DNA from: Eubacteriaceae bacterium Marseille-Q4139 | Lineage (GTDB): Bacteria > Bacillota > Clostridia > Lachnospirales > Lachnospiraceae | Reading direction: 5' to 3' | DNA length: 64,000 bases | NCBI GenBank assembly: GCA_018223415.1 | Contig: JAGTTQ010000001.1 | Location: forward strand, 552,153 to 616,152 | Shown: piece after piece, positions 16,664 through 25,124 of the stretch | Layout of the letters: each line of letters opens with the position of its first letter | Position numbering within the stretch: the first letter of the stretch is position 1 | The notes under the pieces: generated by a model | Seen by the model: the letters and a program-made list of their open reading frames with translations, nothing else | Database searches by the model: none | What the model was told of the DNA's origin: nothing | Position numbers and translations under genes: made by a program

Positions 16664-17582
16664 TGTTTTCCCCTCCTTCGATATACTCGTAGTTCCGCTC
16701 AAACGTCGTGTTGAGGGAGAGGGAATCCCGAAACAGCGCCTCCTGGGAACCGTTGATGCGGATCTGCACCCGGTTCACCGTGGAAAGCTCCGTCAGGGAA
16801 TCCACGATGGAATACACGGGAATGTATTCCTTCACATTCAGCGTATTGTTTAAAAATGCCGCGTCCAGGTTCACGGAACAGACGGAATCGTTGACCGATA
16901 CGTTTAAAACCTTCACGTCGGCAGGCAGCGTCGCAAAGCCGCCCTCCCCCGGCCCAAGGATCAGCTGTTCCACAATGAGCCTCTCCAAGGACGTGTTCGT
17001 GCTCCGCATAACCGTCCGCTTTTCCGGCACCAGCATGTCCCCGGCCTCGTTGGCAAAATAAAGCGTCAGCTCCGTCCGCTCAAAAGAGTTTACGTTGCGG
17101 ATGCTGTCCACAAAATCGCTGGCCGACAAAAGCCCCACCGGGTTTCCGGACGCGTCCACAATCGGCTGCTCCGCGCAGTAAATCCCCAGGTAATCCACGC
17201 CGGGAATCTGCGTCATCGTCTTCGTAAGGGCCGCCCGGCAGAGGATCTCCCTGACTGCCCCCATCATCGCATAGTTGGCATCCGTATAAAGGTACAGCAC
17301 GTTGTTTTCCTGCCGGTACGTGATCTTCTCCACCCGCTCCGGCAGAACCGTCTGGCAGTCGAGGCTCGGCGGCACCGCCGCCATCTGCGCCAGAAGCTCC
17401 TCCACAAGCGCCCCCGCATCCTCTGTCTCCGTCTCATATTCGCTCCCCACGAGCTGCGTGCCCGCAGAGTTCAGATAAAATACCTCATAGCCGCTTCCGC
17501 CGCCATCTTCTTCCGTCCCGGCAGAACAGCCGGAGACGAGAAGCAGAACGGAGACAGCAAGCAAAAATTTCCGGAATTTCAT
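16659..17582 (-). CDS. GerMN-domain lipoprotein
   Basis: 307 residues. Lipoprotein signal with lipobox VSGC (Cys about 19). Two GerMN repeats follow: residues about 35-155, and about 170-295 (LILGPGEGGFATLPADVKVLNVSVNDSVCSVNLDAAF). GerMN modules occur in the Bacillus germination/sporulation protein GerM and in lipoproteins next to sensor kinases such as LpqB beside MtrB. Here it starts 20 nt after the kinase gene, so it may modulate that kinase from the cell surface. Cysteine residues beyond the lipobox are few. It overlaps the probable comEC start. Confidence 0.88.
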   Translation of the reverse strand: MKFRKFLLAVSVLLLVSGCSAGTEEDGGGSGYEVFYLNSAGTQLVGSEYETETEDAGALVEELLAQMAAVPPSLDCQTVLPERVEKITYRQENNVLYLYTDANYAMMGAVREILCRAALTKTMTQIPGVDYLGIYCAEQPIVDASGNPVGLLSASDFVDSIRNVNSFERTELTLYFANEAGDMLVPEKRTVMRSTNTSLERLIVEQLILGPGEGGFATLPADVKVLNVSVNDSVCSVNLDAAFLNNTLNVKEYIPVYSIVDSLTELSTVNRVQIRINGSQEALFRDSLSLNTTFERNYEYIEGGENN

Positions 17583-17602
17583 TCCCTGTCACCGCTCCTT
17601 TC

Positions 17603-19081
17603 CTACGGGATGTAAATCAGGGGCACACGCACCATGAAGGTCGTCCCCTCTCCCTCTGTGCTGTTGACGCGGACAGCGCCGTGATGCATCAGGATCACGC
17701 TCTTTGTGATTGCAAGCCCGAGCCCCGTGCCGCCGGTCTCCCTGGATCTGGCCTTGTCCACGCGGTAGAACCGCTCGAAAACGCGGTCCTGGAATTCCTT
17801 CGGGATGCCGATGCCGGAATCGGCCACCTTTAAATAAAAGAACTTGTGGTCGGCATCCAGGGTGACGCGCACCCATCCGTCTTCCTTATTGTACTTCACC
17901 GCATTCTCCACCAGATTGTTGACTGCCAGGGAGAACTTCACCTCGTCAATATCGGCCGTCACCTCGCGCATGCTCTCAAAAATCAGCTCAATGTTCCGCT
18001 TCTTCGCAATGGGGCGGATCCGCTTTAACACCATCTCTACCAGAGCATTGATGTTGGCCGGCGCAAAACTGTTTTCCTGGGAGGCCTTGTCCATGCGGAC
18101 GAGGGTCAGAAGGTCGTCGATGATCTGGCTCTCCCGGTCAATCTCGTCGGAAATGTCCCGCATGAATTCCTCATAGAGCTCCTTCGGCGCCTCCTCCATG
18201 CCCATCAGAGAATCGGCTAACACCCGGATCGAGGTGATCGGCGTCTTTAACTCATGGGAGACGTTGGAGACAAACTCCTGCCTGGACTGTTCCGCCGCCT
18301 TTAAAGTCTTTAACGTCCTGTCGATGGCCATGGAGATATTTTTCGTCTCCCGGTAGGACGTGACAGCGATATCCTCGTCCAGGTTCCCGTCAGCCACCCG
18401 GTTGATGGATTTTACCAGGCTGTCAAAGGGATGCATGAGAATCCCCACCACAATCATCACCGCCACGAACATGACGGCAAAAATCACAATGGCATACAGG
18501 GAGGCCTTTTCCAGAAGGGCTTCCTCCAGGGCGAACATGGCCTCCGTCGACGCCGTCATCAAAAGGACGCCGGACGTCTTCCCGCCGTTCCCTCCGGCCG
18601 CCGCTGCCGTGCCGGCCGTCTCCGCAATCGGAACCGTCAGGACGATATACTGCTTCTTCGTGTCATAGGTATAAGTGGCCTCGCCCTGGAAGCAGCGGAT
18701 GACTTCCTCGGAGATGCAGATTTTCCCCTCCGACAGGGCGAACGTGTCCTCCACAATCTTGAACCCGGAATTTACGATCAGGATCCGGCCGCTGTAAATA
18801 TCCGCCAGCGTGGAAATCTCCGCATCGATGCCGGAGTTGTCCACAACGGAATTTGCAAGGTAGCCGTTCCGCGACATCTTGTTGCTTAAAATCTGGCACT
18901 GGTTCTGAACCTCGATGATCCTGTTCTCCACCTGGCTCTGGCGCGACGAGCTGGCAAGCACCCGCGCCTGGATCATCAGGGGCACCATGCAGAAAATCAG
19001 CGCCAGAATCACCATGGGCACCTTGACACTCGGCGTATGCTTATGATAAAAGCCCCTGAGAAGCTTCCAAACCGTCTTCAT
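17603..19081 (-). CDS. Membrane sensor histidine kinase without adjacent response regulator
   Basis: 492 residues. First membrane helix about 20-42, extracytoplasmic sensor about 43-195, second helix about 200-225, HAMP, HisKA H-box SNVSHELKTPITS (His about 275), then HATPase_c with N-box NNLVENAVKYN, DSGIGIP and the G2 loop ETGGTGLGLAITKS. Layout and sequence resemble WalK/PhoR-type kinases. Start at 19081 lies inside the degV 3' end (41-nt overlap). No response regulator is encoded next to it or elsewhere in the window. Cotranscription with a GerMN lipoprotein suggests cell-envelope sensing. Confidence 0.92.
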   Translation of the reverse strand: MKTVWKLLRGFYHKHTPSVKVPMVILALIFCMVPLMIQARVLASSSRQSQVENRIIEVQNQCQILSNKMSRNGYLANSVVDNSGIDAEISTLADIYSGRILIVNSGFKIVEDTFALSEGKICISEEVIRCFQGEATYTYDTKKQYIVLTVPIAETAGTAAAAGGNGGKTSGVLLMTASTEAMFALEEALLEKASLYAIVIFAVMFVAVMIVVGILMHPFDSLVKSINRVADGNLDEDIAVTSYRETKNISMAIDRTLKTLKAAEQSRQEFVSNVSHELKTPITSIRVLADSLMGMEEAPKELYEEFMRDISDEIDRESQIIDDLLTLVRMDKASQENSFAPANINALVEMVLKRIRPIAKKRNIELIFESMREVTADIDEVKFSLAVNNLVENAVKYNKEDGWVRVTLDADHKFFYLKVADSGIGIPKEFQDRVFERFYRVDKARSRETGGTGLGLAITKSVILMHHGAVRVNSTEGEGTTFMVRVPLIYIP

Positions 19082-19952
19082 ATTCTTCAACCATCTTCCT
19101 CGTAGCCGCCACCGCAAGAGTTCCCGGCCCCACATGGCAGGCGATGCTTAAGGAAAGCGGCGCCACCAGCACATCGGCATACGGGAACAGCTCCATCAGT
19201 TCCTTCTTAAATTCCTCGGCCGCCTCCGCATTCCTCGTGTGGGCCACGGCCAGATGCGTGAACCGGCACTCGCTGTCCTGGAATTTCGTCTCCAGATCCT
19301 TCTGGACGGCCGCCACCATGATAGACTTCGCCTGCTTCATGGTGCGTGCCTTGGCATAGGCGTCTAACTTCTCGCCGAAAATCGAGAGCACCGGCTTAAG
19401 CCTTAAAAGCGTTCCGAGGGCCGCTGCCGCCGGCGTAATCCGGCCGCCCTTTTTCAGGTATTTGAGCGTATCCACCGTAATATAAATCGTCGAATCGGCC
19501 GCCGTTTCCTCTAACCGCCGTTTGATGTCCGCGCCGGAAAGCCCCTTCTTTGCCAGCATGACGGCGTCCTTCACCGACTGCTCCTGGGTGACGGAAATCC
19601 TGTGGTTATCGACGACAAAGACCTTTCCCTCGTACTGCTCGTCCCCGGAAAGCATAAGCGCTGTCTCACAGGAGCCGGAAAGGCCGCTGGACATGGGGAT
19701 ATGCACCACCTGGTCATGGTCGGCAAGAAGCCTGTCCCACAAATTCATCACATCCTCCGGCGACGGCTGCGACGTGGAAATATCTGCGCCTGCCTCCTGT
19801 CTTCTATAAAAATCCTCCTGCGCCAGATCGACTTCCTCGAGATACGTCTCCCCGTCGATCATAAACGGCATCGGAAGCACAAAAATTCCCAGCTCCCTGG
19901 CATGTGCCTGTGTAATTCCGCTGTTGCTGTCTGCTACAACCGCTATTTTCAT
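19041..19952 (-). CDS. DegV family fatty-acid-binding protein
   Basis: 303 residues. VADSNSGITQ near the N-terminus, SQPSPED near 75, MSSGLSGSCETA near 90 and GPGTLAV near 275 are DegV hallmarks. DegV/FakB-type proteins bind a fatty acid and present it to FakA kinase; no fakA is seen here. ATG 19952 is preferred over one 8 codons upstream because AGGGG precedes it. It heads the degV-kinase-GerMN-comEC operon. Confidence 0.93.
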   Translation of the reverse strand: MKIAVVADSNSGITQAHARELGIFVLPMPFMIDGETYLEEVDLAQEDFYRRQEAGADISTSQPSPEDVMNLWDRLLADHDQVVHIPMSSGLSGSCETALMLSGDEQYEGKVFVVDNHRISVTQEQSVKDAVMLAKKGLSGADIKRRLEETAADSTIYITVDTLKYLKKGGRITPAAAALGTLLRLKPVLSIFGEKLDAYAKARTMKQAKSIMVAAVQKDLETKFQDSECRFTHLAVAHTRNAEAAEEFKKELMELFPYADVLVAPLSLSIACHVGPGTLAVAATRKMVEEYEDGLEASQGLLS

Positions 19953-19990
19953 CCGTTTACCCCTTTCTTGCTCCAAACGTATTCTTCATT

Positions 19991-20113
19991 ATTGTATCCT
20001 GTCCGCTGCGCGGCCACGATGCCTCCGGCGGATTTCAGCGCCCGGCTTTCCGCGGTGAACGCGGAAACCGGCTTGCGCAGGATACAATAACCGCTCTGCG
20101 GTTATTGTATCCT
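19991..20113. repeat. Dispersed structured repeat, single diverged copy
   Basis: Outer inverted repeat ATTGTATCCTG (19991-20001) / CAGGATACAAT (20078-20088). The right end is a 16-bp perfect hairpin AGGATACAATAACCGC (20079-20094) with its complement at 20098-20113 and a 3-nt loop. The interior (CCTCCGGCGG, AGCGCCCGG, TTTCCGCGGTGAACGCGGAAA) matches the tandem units at 62179-62511. It lies between degV and the divergent zinc-ribbon gene. Confidence 0.8.
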
Positions 20114-20151
20114 ATTTTCAAAAGAAATGGAAGCACAAAACGTGATATCTC

Positions 20152-20180
20152 TGGACGAAATACAGAGGATGCGCTATAAT
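20152..20180 (+). promoter_or_regulatory. Sigma-A promoter for the zinc-ribbon protein gene
   Basis: TGGACG (20152-20157), 17-bp spacer, perfect TATAAT (20175-20180), 49 nt before the start codon. Confidence 0.6.
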
Positions 20181-20229
20181 AGCCGTAAATGACCGGTTTG
20201 ATTTCGTAAGGAAAGGATGTTTTTCTGAT

Positions 20230-20943
20230 ATGCCGTACTGTCCGAAATGCGATATGGAATTTGTAGAGGGCGTCACGACGTGTACCGACTGCGGCGGCCC
20301 GCTCTATGACACAAAGGAAGAGGCCATGGCCGCTCTGGAAGCCTCCAGGAAACAGGAAGAAGAAGAGATGAAGCGCAGATACGAGGAATTCCTCGCTTCC
20401 CCCGAGGGCCAGCAGGCGGCCATGGAAGAAGCCGAAAAAGAGGAGAAAAAGACCCGGGTGCGCGCCTATGTAAAAAAGGAACAGCGGTACGAGGACATGA
20501 ATTCCTCTGCCTCCGCCTTCTTTCTCGTGGGCGGCATACTGGCTGTGCTGGCCGTCCTCATGTGGAGCGGCTTTGTCACCCTGCCCATGGTGACGGTATC
20601 CCGCTATATTTTCCAGGGCGTCGTGACCGTTATGGCCGTCGGCTGTTTTGCCGTGGCTGTCTCCTCCAGACGGTCTGCGAAGGAATTAAAAATCCAGGCG
20701 GCCGACGAGGAGAAGGAAACCGAAGAGATCCTGCACTGGTTTTTAATCACCTACTCCGGCGATGATCTGGACAGCCAGATCCTCATGGACGAGCCGGACC
20801 TCTCCCCGGAAGAGCTGAGTTTAAAGCGGTTCGAGCTGATCCAGGATTACCTGATCACCGGCCGTGATCTCCCCGACCAGGCCTATGTGGACTCCCTCTG
20901 CGACATGATTTACGCGAAGCTGTACGATGAGAAAGAAGAATAA
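20230..20943 (+). CDS. Zinc-ribbon membrane protein of unknown function
   Basis: 237 residues. N-terminal CPKC and CTDC pairs (Cys4, 7, 18, 21) form a rubredoxin-like zinc ribbon. A charged, probably coiled-coil segment (about 35-90) is followed by two membrane helices (about 96-115 and 122-142) and an acidic, Leu-rich C-terminus with EPDLSPEELSLKRFELIQDYL. I recognise no characterised family. Such proteins are common in Lachnospiraceae and are usually annotated 'zinc-ribbon domain' or hypothetical. It is monocistronic, with its own promoter and a terminator shared with sigE. Confidence 0.8.
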   Translation: MPYCPKCDMEFVEGVTTCTDCGGPLYDTKEEAMAALEASRKQEEEEMKRRYEEFLASPEGQQAAMEEAEKEEKKTRVRAYVKKEQRYEDMNSSASAFFLVGGILAVLAVLMWSGFVTLPMVTVSRYIFQGVVTVMAVGCFAVAVSSRRSAKELKIQAADEEKETEEILHWFLITYSGDDLDSQILMDEPDLSPEELSLKRFELIQDYLITGRDLPDQAYVDSLCDMIYAKLYDEKEE

Positions 20944-20953
20944 AGAAACTTGC

Positions 20954-20986
20954 GCTGCCGGGAAAGAATGCCCGGCAGCTTTTTTA
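20954..20986 (+). terminator. Terminator of the zinc-ribbon gene
   Basis: Perfect 9-bp stem GCTGCCGGG / CCCGGCAGC (20954-20962 with 20971-20979) followed by TTTTTT; it ends at the sigE stop codon. Confidence 0.9.
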
Positions 20987-21724
20987 TTCAAACCGCACAA
21001 TCTCTTTTTTCAGCCGCTTCATGATCTTCTTTTCCAGCCTTGAAATATAGGACTGGGAAATTCCCATCAGATCTGCCACCTCCTTTTGGGTCATCTCCAT
21101 GCCGTCGGAATTCTTAAGGCCGAACCGCAGCTCCACAATCTGCTTCTCCCTGGGGTTTAAATGCTCGATGGCATTGTTTAAAAGCTGCTTTTCGATCTCG
21201 TCCTCCATGCCCTTATAGATCACATCCTCGTCGGTTCCGAGAATGTCCGAGAGAAGAAGCTCGTTCCCGTCCCAGTCCACGTTTAAGGGCTCGTCGATGG
21301 ACACCTCCAGCCGGGTCTTGCTGGTGCGCCTCAAATACATCAGGATCTCGTTTTCGATGCAGCGGGAGGCGTAGGTGGCAAGCTTGATATTCTTCTCCGG
21401 ATTAAAGGTGTTGATGGCCTTGATAAGCCCGATGGTGCCGATGGAGATCAGATCCTCGACGCCGACGCTGGTATTGTCAAACTTCTTGGCTATGTACACC
21501 ACAAGGCGGAGATTATGCTCGATCAGGCTGGCCTTGGCCTCCTTCTCTCCCTCCGTCCCGAAACAGTCAAGGGCCCTCTTCTCCTCCTCGGCCGAAAGCG
21601 GTGCAGGAAGGATATCCGCCCCTCCGATATAATAAACCTCGCCCTGGTTCTGCATGAGGACGGTCTTTAAGGTCGCCGTCTTTTTAAGCTTAAACCTGCC
21701 CGGAACCGAAACTTTTATAATCAT
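20984..21724 (-). CDS. sigE: RNA polymerase sporulation sigma factor SigE (pro-sigma-E)
   Basis: 246 residues. The first 28 or so residues, basic and non-sigma-like, are the pro-sequence; the processing junction is marked by EVYYIGG (residues 29-35), conserved in sigma-E. Region 2 (NLRLVVYIAKKF, GVEDLISIGTIGLIKAI, YASRCIENEI) and region 4 (LNPREKQIVELRFGL, QKEVADLMGISQSYISRLEK) are complete. It directs mother-cell transcription once SpoIIGA removes the pro-peptide. It follows spoIIGA by 40 nt, the conserved spoIIG operon. sigG, which often follows, is absent; a convergent gene sits there instead. Confidence 0.97.
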   Translation of the reverse strand: MIIKVSVPGRFKLKKTATLKTVLMQNQGEVYYIGGADILPAPLSAEEEKRALDCFGTEGEKEAKASLIEHNLRLVVYIAKKFDNTSVGVEDLISIGTIGLIKAINTFNPEKNIKLATYASRCIENEILMYLRRTSKTRLEVSIDEPLNVDWDGNELLLSDILGTDEDVIYKGMEDEIEKQLLNNAIEHLNPREKQIVELRFGLKNSDGMEMTQKEVADLMGISQSYISRLEKKIMKRLKKEIVRFE

Positions 21725-21764
21725 GTAAACCCTCCTTTTGCGCCTGCTCTCCGCAGGCCATTCT

Positions 21765-22553
21765 TTATGAGGAAATCAACGCCTCCGGAAGAAGCATCGT
21801 AAAATCCCCGTTTTCGGAAAGCGGCGCCTTCACCACGGCCACCACCGGCTTCGTGATCTCGAACTGCCTCTCCCCCGTAAATATCTCCATTTTTTCAAAC
21901 ACAATCCCCGGCAGCACCCCGGATTCCGTCCCGACTGCCCGGTAGGGGATAAAAAGAAGTGATGCCACACTCTCACAGAAGCCGCGGCAGTCCACGTAGG
22001 AAATCACACTGACCGGCTTTCCCGTGACCGGCTCAAAAAGCCGGTTCCCGGAATCACAGAGCGCCCGGAATTCCCGCATATTCCCCTTGTAATAGAGCCT
22101 CACGAGAAGCCGTGCCTTCCCGCGTCCCGTCCGCTCCCGCCAGATTCCCAAAAGGAGGCCTGCGCCCCAGGAAAAAGCCCCAAGGGAGACGGCCGCCCAG
22201 GAATCCGGCAGATAAAAGAACTGCTTAAGAAACGTCATGGCCCCCGCCATGAAAGCGCATGCCCCGGCCAGCAGAAAATCAGCCTTGAGAATCGCTCTGA
22301 ACCCCTTAAGACAAAATGTGAAGGCCGTCATCGCGCTTCCAATACCGGCCACCGTCAGGGCCAGCTCCAAAGGAAGCGGAAAGACCGGGAACACCGTGAC
22401 AAAACACGTCCATATTCCTGCAAAGGATGCCGCGGCGGCTGCCCTTAACGGTTTAAACGGCCATCCGGCCATGGCCGATAAAAGATAAAGGGCCAGAAAG
22501 CTTCCGCAGACCTCCGAAAGAAAAAGCACATCGACATAAAGTTCATATTCCAC
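21765..22553 (-). CDS. spoIIGA: SpoIIGA, pro-sigma-E processing aspartic protease
   Basis: 262 residues. Five or so N-terminal membrane helices (residues 1-135), then a cytoplasmic protease domain with the A36-family active site CDSGNRLFEPVTGKPV (Asp about 166). It cleaves pro-SigE in the mother cell at the septum, on a signal from the forespore (SpoIIR in Bacillus). Preceded by a Spo0A-type promoter (22603-22635). Confidence 0.95.
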   Translation of the reverse strand: MEYELYVDVLFLSEVCGSFLALYLLSAMAGWPFKPLRAAAAASFAGIWTCFVTVFPVFPLPLELALTVAGIGSAMTAFTFCLKGFRAILKADFLLAGACAFMAGAMTFLKQFFYLPDSWAAVSLGAFSWGAGLLLGIWRERTGRGKARLLVRLYYKGNMREFRALCDSGNRLFEPVTGKPVSVISYVDCRGFCESVASLLFIPYRAVGTESGVLPGIVFEKMEIFTGERQFEITKPVVAVVKAPLSENGDFTMLLPEALISS

Positions 22554-22902
22554 CGGTGCTTCTCCCCCCCCGTTTCCTGCCGCCGATCTCGTGACAGAGC
22601 CTATTATAGCCGGGCGGTGCGGAAGAATTTGTCAAAACGGCAGACCTTTCCCTGTTTTTTCATCGCCTTTTTCCACCCTTTTTCTGCCTGCAAATGTAGA
22701 CGGGCTGCGGCGAATAAAATGGCCTGTTCCGGGGCTTTTTCTCCAAAAGGGCAAACGGCACCTGTCGTTTTTTCAGGAAACGGCCGGCAAGAAAAGAAAC
22801 GGATCCTGCGGAAATTTGAAAGATAAAAGACGGGTCTGTTTTTGATACGCAAAAAAGACATGCCTGCGGCACGAAAGAATTTTCAAACAAAAACAACTTG
22901 GA
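22554..22902. other. spoIIG upstream region, no gene supported
   Basis: About 350 bp. The proximal 80 bp carries the spoIIG promoter; beyond that small open frames exist on both strands but none has a ribosome site or a recognisable product. Additional imperfect 0A-box-like words (for example AACGACA on the minus strand near 22765) may extend the Spo0A control region. Confidence 0.55.
22603..22635 (-). promoter_or_regulatory. spoIIG promoter with 21-bp spacer (Spo0A-type)
   Basis: Minus-strand TTGACA (22635-22630) and TATAAT (22608-22603) are consensus hexamers but 21 bp apart, too far for sigma-A alone. Bacillus spoIIG has the same design (22-bp gap) and needs Spo0A~P bound over the -35. 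TTTGACA at the -35 differs from the 0A-box TTCGACA at one base. Confidence 0.65.
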
Positions 22903-22946
22903 TATAAAAAAGAAAAAAGACAAGGGTGCTGCGGACGCAGCACCCT
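22903..22946 (-). terminator. Terminator of ftsZ
   Basis: Perfect 10-bp stem AGGGTGCTGC / GCAGCACCCT (22923-22946) with a 4-nt loop; on the minus strand it is followed by a long T-rich tract. Confidence 0.9.
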
Positions 22947-22965
22947 GAAGAATCAAAAGATCAGA

Positions 22966-24159
22966 TTATCTGCGGTTCTTTAAGAAATCCGGAATGTTGA
23001 TCTGGGTCTCTTTGTTTGCCGGGCGGTACACCGGAGTCGTGTTCGGAATGTTGAAGCGCGGCGCTGCGGCGGCTGCCTCACCTGCGGCCGGATTTGCCGG
23101 GGACGCCGGTCTTGCCGGGGCTGCGGCCGGTTTCTGAGCCGATGCCGGCATCTTCTGCTTGTAGGACGTGAAGTCCTTCATAGCGCGCTCCACCGGCGTA
23201 TTGGCGCCGTGGGCATCAAGGCCTGTTGCGATAACGGTGATCGTCGCCTCGTCCTCTGCGGACTCATCGTACATGGCACCGAAGATGATGTTGGCCTCGT
23301 CGCCAGCCAGCTCCTGAACGTAGCTTGCGGCCTCGTTGGCCTCGATCAGGCTGATATCGCCGGAAATGTTGATAATCACATGGGACGCACCCTCGATGGT
23401 AGTCTCAAGAAGCGGGCTGGATACGGCCTGCTTCACAGCCTCTAAGGCCTTCTCGTCGCCTTTGGCCTTTCCGATTCCGATATGGGCAATGCCCTTGTCG
23501 GTCATGACGGTCTGGACGTCTGCGAAGTCCAGGTTGATAAGGCCTGGTACGTTGATTAAGTCGGTGATTCCCTGGACAGCCTGCTGAAGAACCTCATCGG
23601 CCTTCTTTAAGGCATCCGGCATGGAAGTCCGCCTGTCGACAATCTCAAGGAGACGGTCGTTGGGGATCACAATCAGCGTGTCAACGGCATTCTTTAAATT
23701 CTCAATCCCCTCTAAGGCATTGTTCATACGCTGCTTTGCCTCGAAACGGAACGGCTTTGTCACAACGCCGACGGTTAAAATTCCCATGTCCTTGGCAATC
23801 CTTGCAATGACGGGAGCCGCGCCGGTACCGGTACCGCCGCCCATACCGCAGGTAACAAAGACCATATCGGAGCCCTTCATGGCCTGTGCAAGCTCCTCCT
23901 GGCTCTCCTCAGCGGCTTTCTCGCCGATCTCCGGCTTCGCGCCGGCGCCAAGTCCCTTCGTCAGCTTCTCGCCGATCTGCATGGCCGTCGGGGCCTTACA
24001 GAACTGAAGCGCCTGCTTGTCCGTATTGATCCCGATGAATTCTACTCCCATAATGTTCTCTTCCACCATGCGGTTTACCGCATTGTTTCCGGCGCCGCCG
24101 ACGCCGATCACCAGGATCCTTGCGGCATTTTCCGTCTCATTTATCTTAATCTCCAACAA
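22966..24159 (-). CDS. ftsZ: Cell division protein FtsZ
   Basis: 397 residues. Tubulin-like GTPase: GVGGAGNNAVNRM, the GTP-binding signature GGGTGTGAAPVIA (about residues 107-119) and the T7 loop region LDFADVQTVM are present. A Pro/Ala-rich linker (about 325-375) leads to the conserved C-terminal peptide INIPDFLKNRR that binds membrane tethers. The start is TTG at 24159 or the adjacent TTG at 24156; AGGAGG lies 8 nt upstream and there is no ATG nearby. Separated from divIB by 190 bp with its own promoter. No ftsA is adjacent. Confidence 0.97.
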   Translation of the reverse strand: MLEIKINETENAARILVIGVGGAGNNAVNRMVEENIMGVEFIGINTDKQALQFCKAPTAMQIGEKLTKGLGAGAKPEIGEKAAEESQEELAQAMKGSDMVFVTCGMGGGTGTGAAPVIARIAKDMGILTVGVVTKPFRFEAKQRMNNALEGIENLKNAVDTLIVIPNDRLLEIVDRRTSMPDALKKADEVLQQAVQGITDLINVPGLINLDFADVQTVMTDKGIAHIGIGKAKGDEKALEAVKQAVSSPLLETTIEGASHVIINISGDISLIEANEAASYVQELAGDEANIIFGAMYDESAEDEATITVIATGLDAHGANTPVERAMKDFTSYKQKMPASAQKPAAAPARPASPANPAAGEAAAAAPRFNIPNTTPVYRPANKETQINIPDFLKNRR

Positions 24160-24273
24160 GACTGCTTCCTCCTTTATTTCCTCTATTTCTTCTTTCCAGG
24201 CCGACCGGGCGATGCCGGACGGAGATCCTAATTTTCAGTCTGCATACAACTAGTCCAATTTAATCTACCATAT

Positions 24274-24302
24274 ATCATATTTGATTTTCAGGAAAATATC
24301 AA
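24274..24302 (-). promoter_or_regulatory. Sigma-A promoter for ftsZ
   Basis: Minus-strand TTGATA (24302-24297), 17-bp spacer, TATGAT (24279-24274), in an AT-rich gap about 115 nt before ftsZ. Confidence 0.6.
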
Positions 24303-24352
24303 CTATTATTTTTATAAATTTACACCTGGAAATATCTTCCTGAAGCGGCACC

Positions 24353-25108
24353 TTAATTCTTCTTAAAGGTATAGGTCGGGTTCGTGTTGGCCTCGTCGTA
24401 GGTGTCGAGATAAAGCGTTCCCGAAAGCCCGGAAAGCTCCGGCAGGATGCCCTTTAACTCCGTCACCTTGCCGTCCAGGTTCTCGCTTCCGCCAAGCTCC
24501 ACCGTGATGTCCCCGACGGACAGGTTGGCGTTCCCGAAGGAGTCGAAGTCGATCTTGTCCACCTTCACCTCGTTGATGGAGAGAACCTGGGTCAGGTTTA
24601 AGATCCTTCCGAAAATCTCTCCGTCCGGGTCATTTTTTACTTCTAAAGGCTCATAGAGCAGGATTTTCCCGTACTCCAACCCCGTCACCCAGGGAACCCC
24701 GGGAAGCTGTTCTCCGGAGCTTTCCACGATGATGCCGTCCTTGTCGAAATACATGTAGCTGCTCATGCTGGACACATAGCCGACAACGCTCTTTTCAAAC
24801 ACCACCACTTCCACATGGGTGGGGCTCTTGAACTCTACCTTATATTCCTCAATGAACGGAATGGATTTATGCTCCCGGAACTGGCTTTCATAATAGCAGT
24901 AGGCCGAATTCCGGGACCACTTTCCGTCAAAGATCAGGTTAATAATCTGTTCCTCCGTATATTGCCTGTTCCCTGTGACGTCAATCTTCGTGACGCGCAC
25001 GGCCAGAAAAAGCACCGCCGCCAGAAGGAGCACGCCTGCCAGGATCCCAAGCACGATGACGGGCTTTCCGCCCCGCCTTCTCCGTCTGTATCCTCTTCTT
25101 CTCCTCAT
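24353..25108 (-). CDS. divIB: Cell division protein FtsQ/DivIB
   Basis: 251 residues. A strongly basic cytoplasmic tail (RRRRGYRRRRRGGK), one membrane helix (about 16-36), then a POTRA domain (VTKIDVTGNRQYTEEQI, about 40-110) and the beta domain. It belongs to the divisome complex with FtsL and FtsB/DivIC and recruits septal synthases. The gene follows murA by 16 nt. Confidence 0.93.
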   Translation of the reverse strand: MRRRRGYRRRRRGGKPVIVLGILAGVLLLAAVLFLAVRVTKIDVTGNRQYTEEQIINLIFDGKWSRNSAYCYYESQFREHKSIPFIEEYKVEFKSPTHVEVVVFEKSVVGYVSSMSSYMYFDKDGIIVESSGEQLPGVPWVTGLEYGKILLYEPLEVKNDPDGEIFGRILNLTQVLSINEVKVDKIDFDSFGNANLSVGDITVELGGSENLDGKVTELKGILPELSGLSGTLYLDTYDEANTNPTYTFKKN

Positions 25109-25124
25109 CCGATTCCACCTGTAT

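Noticed and set aside
22604..22861. 85-codon frame upstream of spoIIGA on the minus strand
   Set aside because: No ribosome site, runs through the spoIIG promoter, and no recognisable product.
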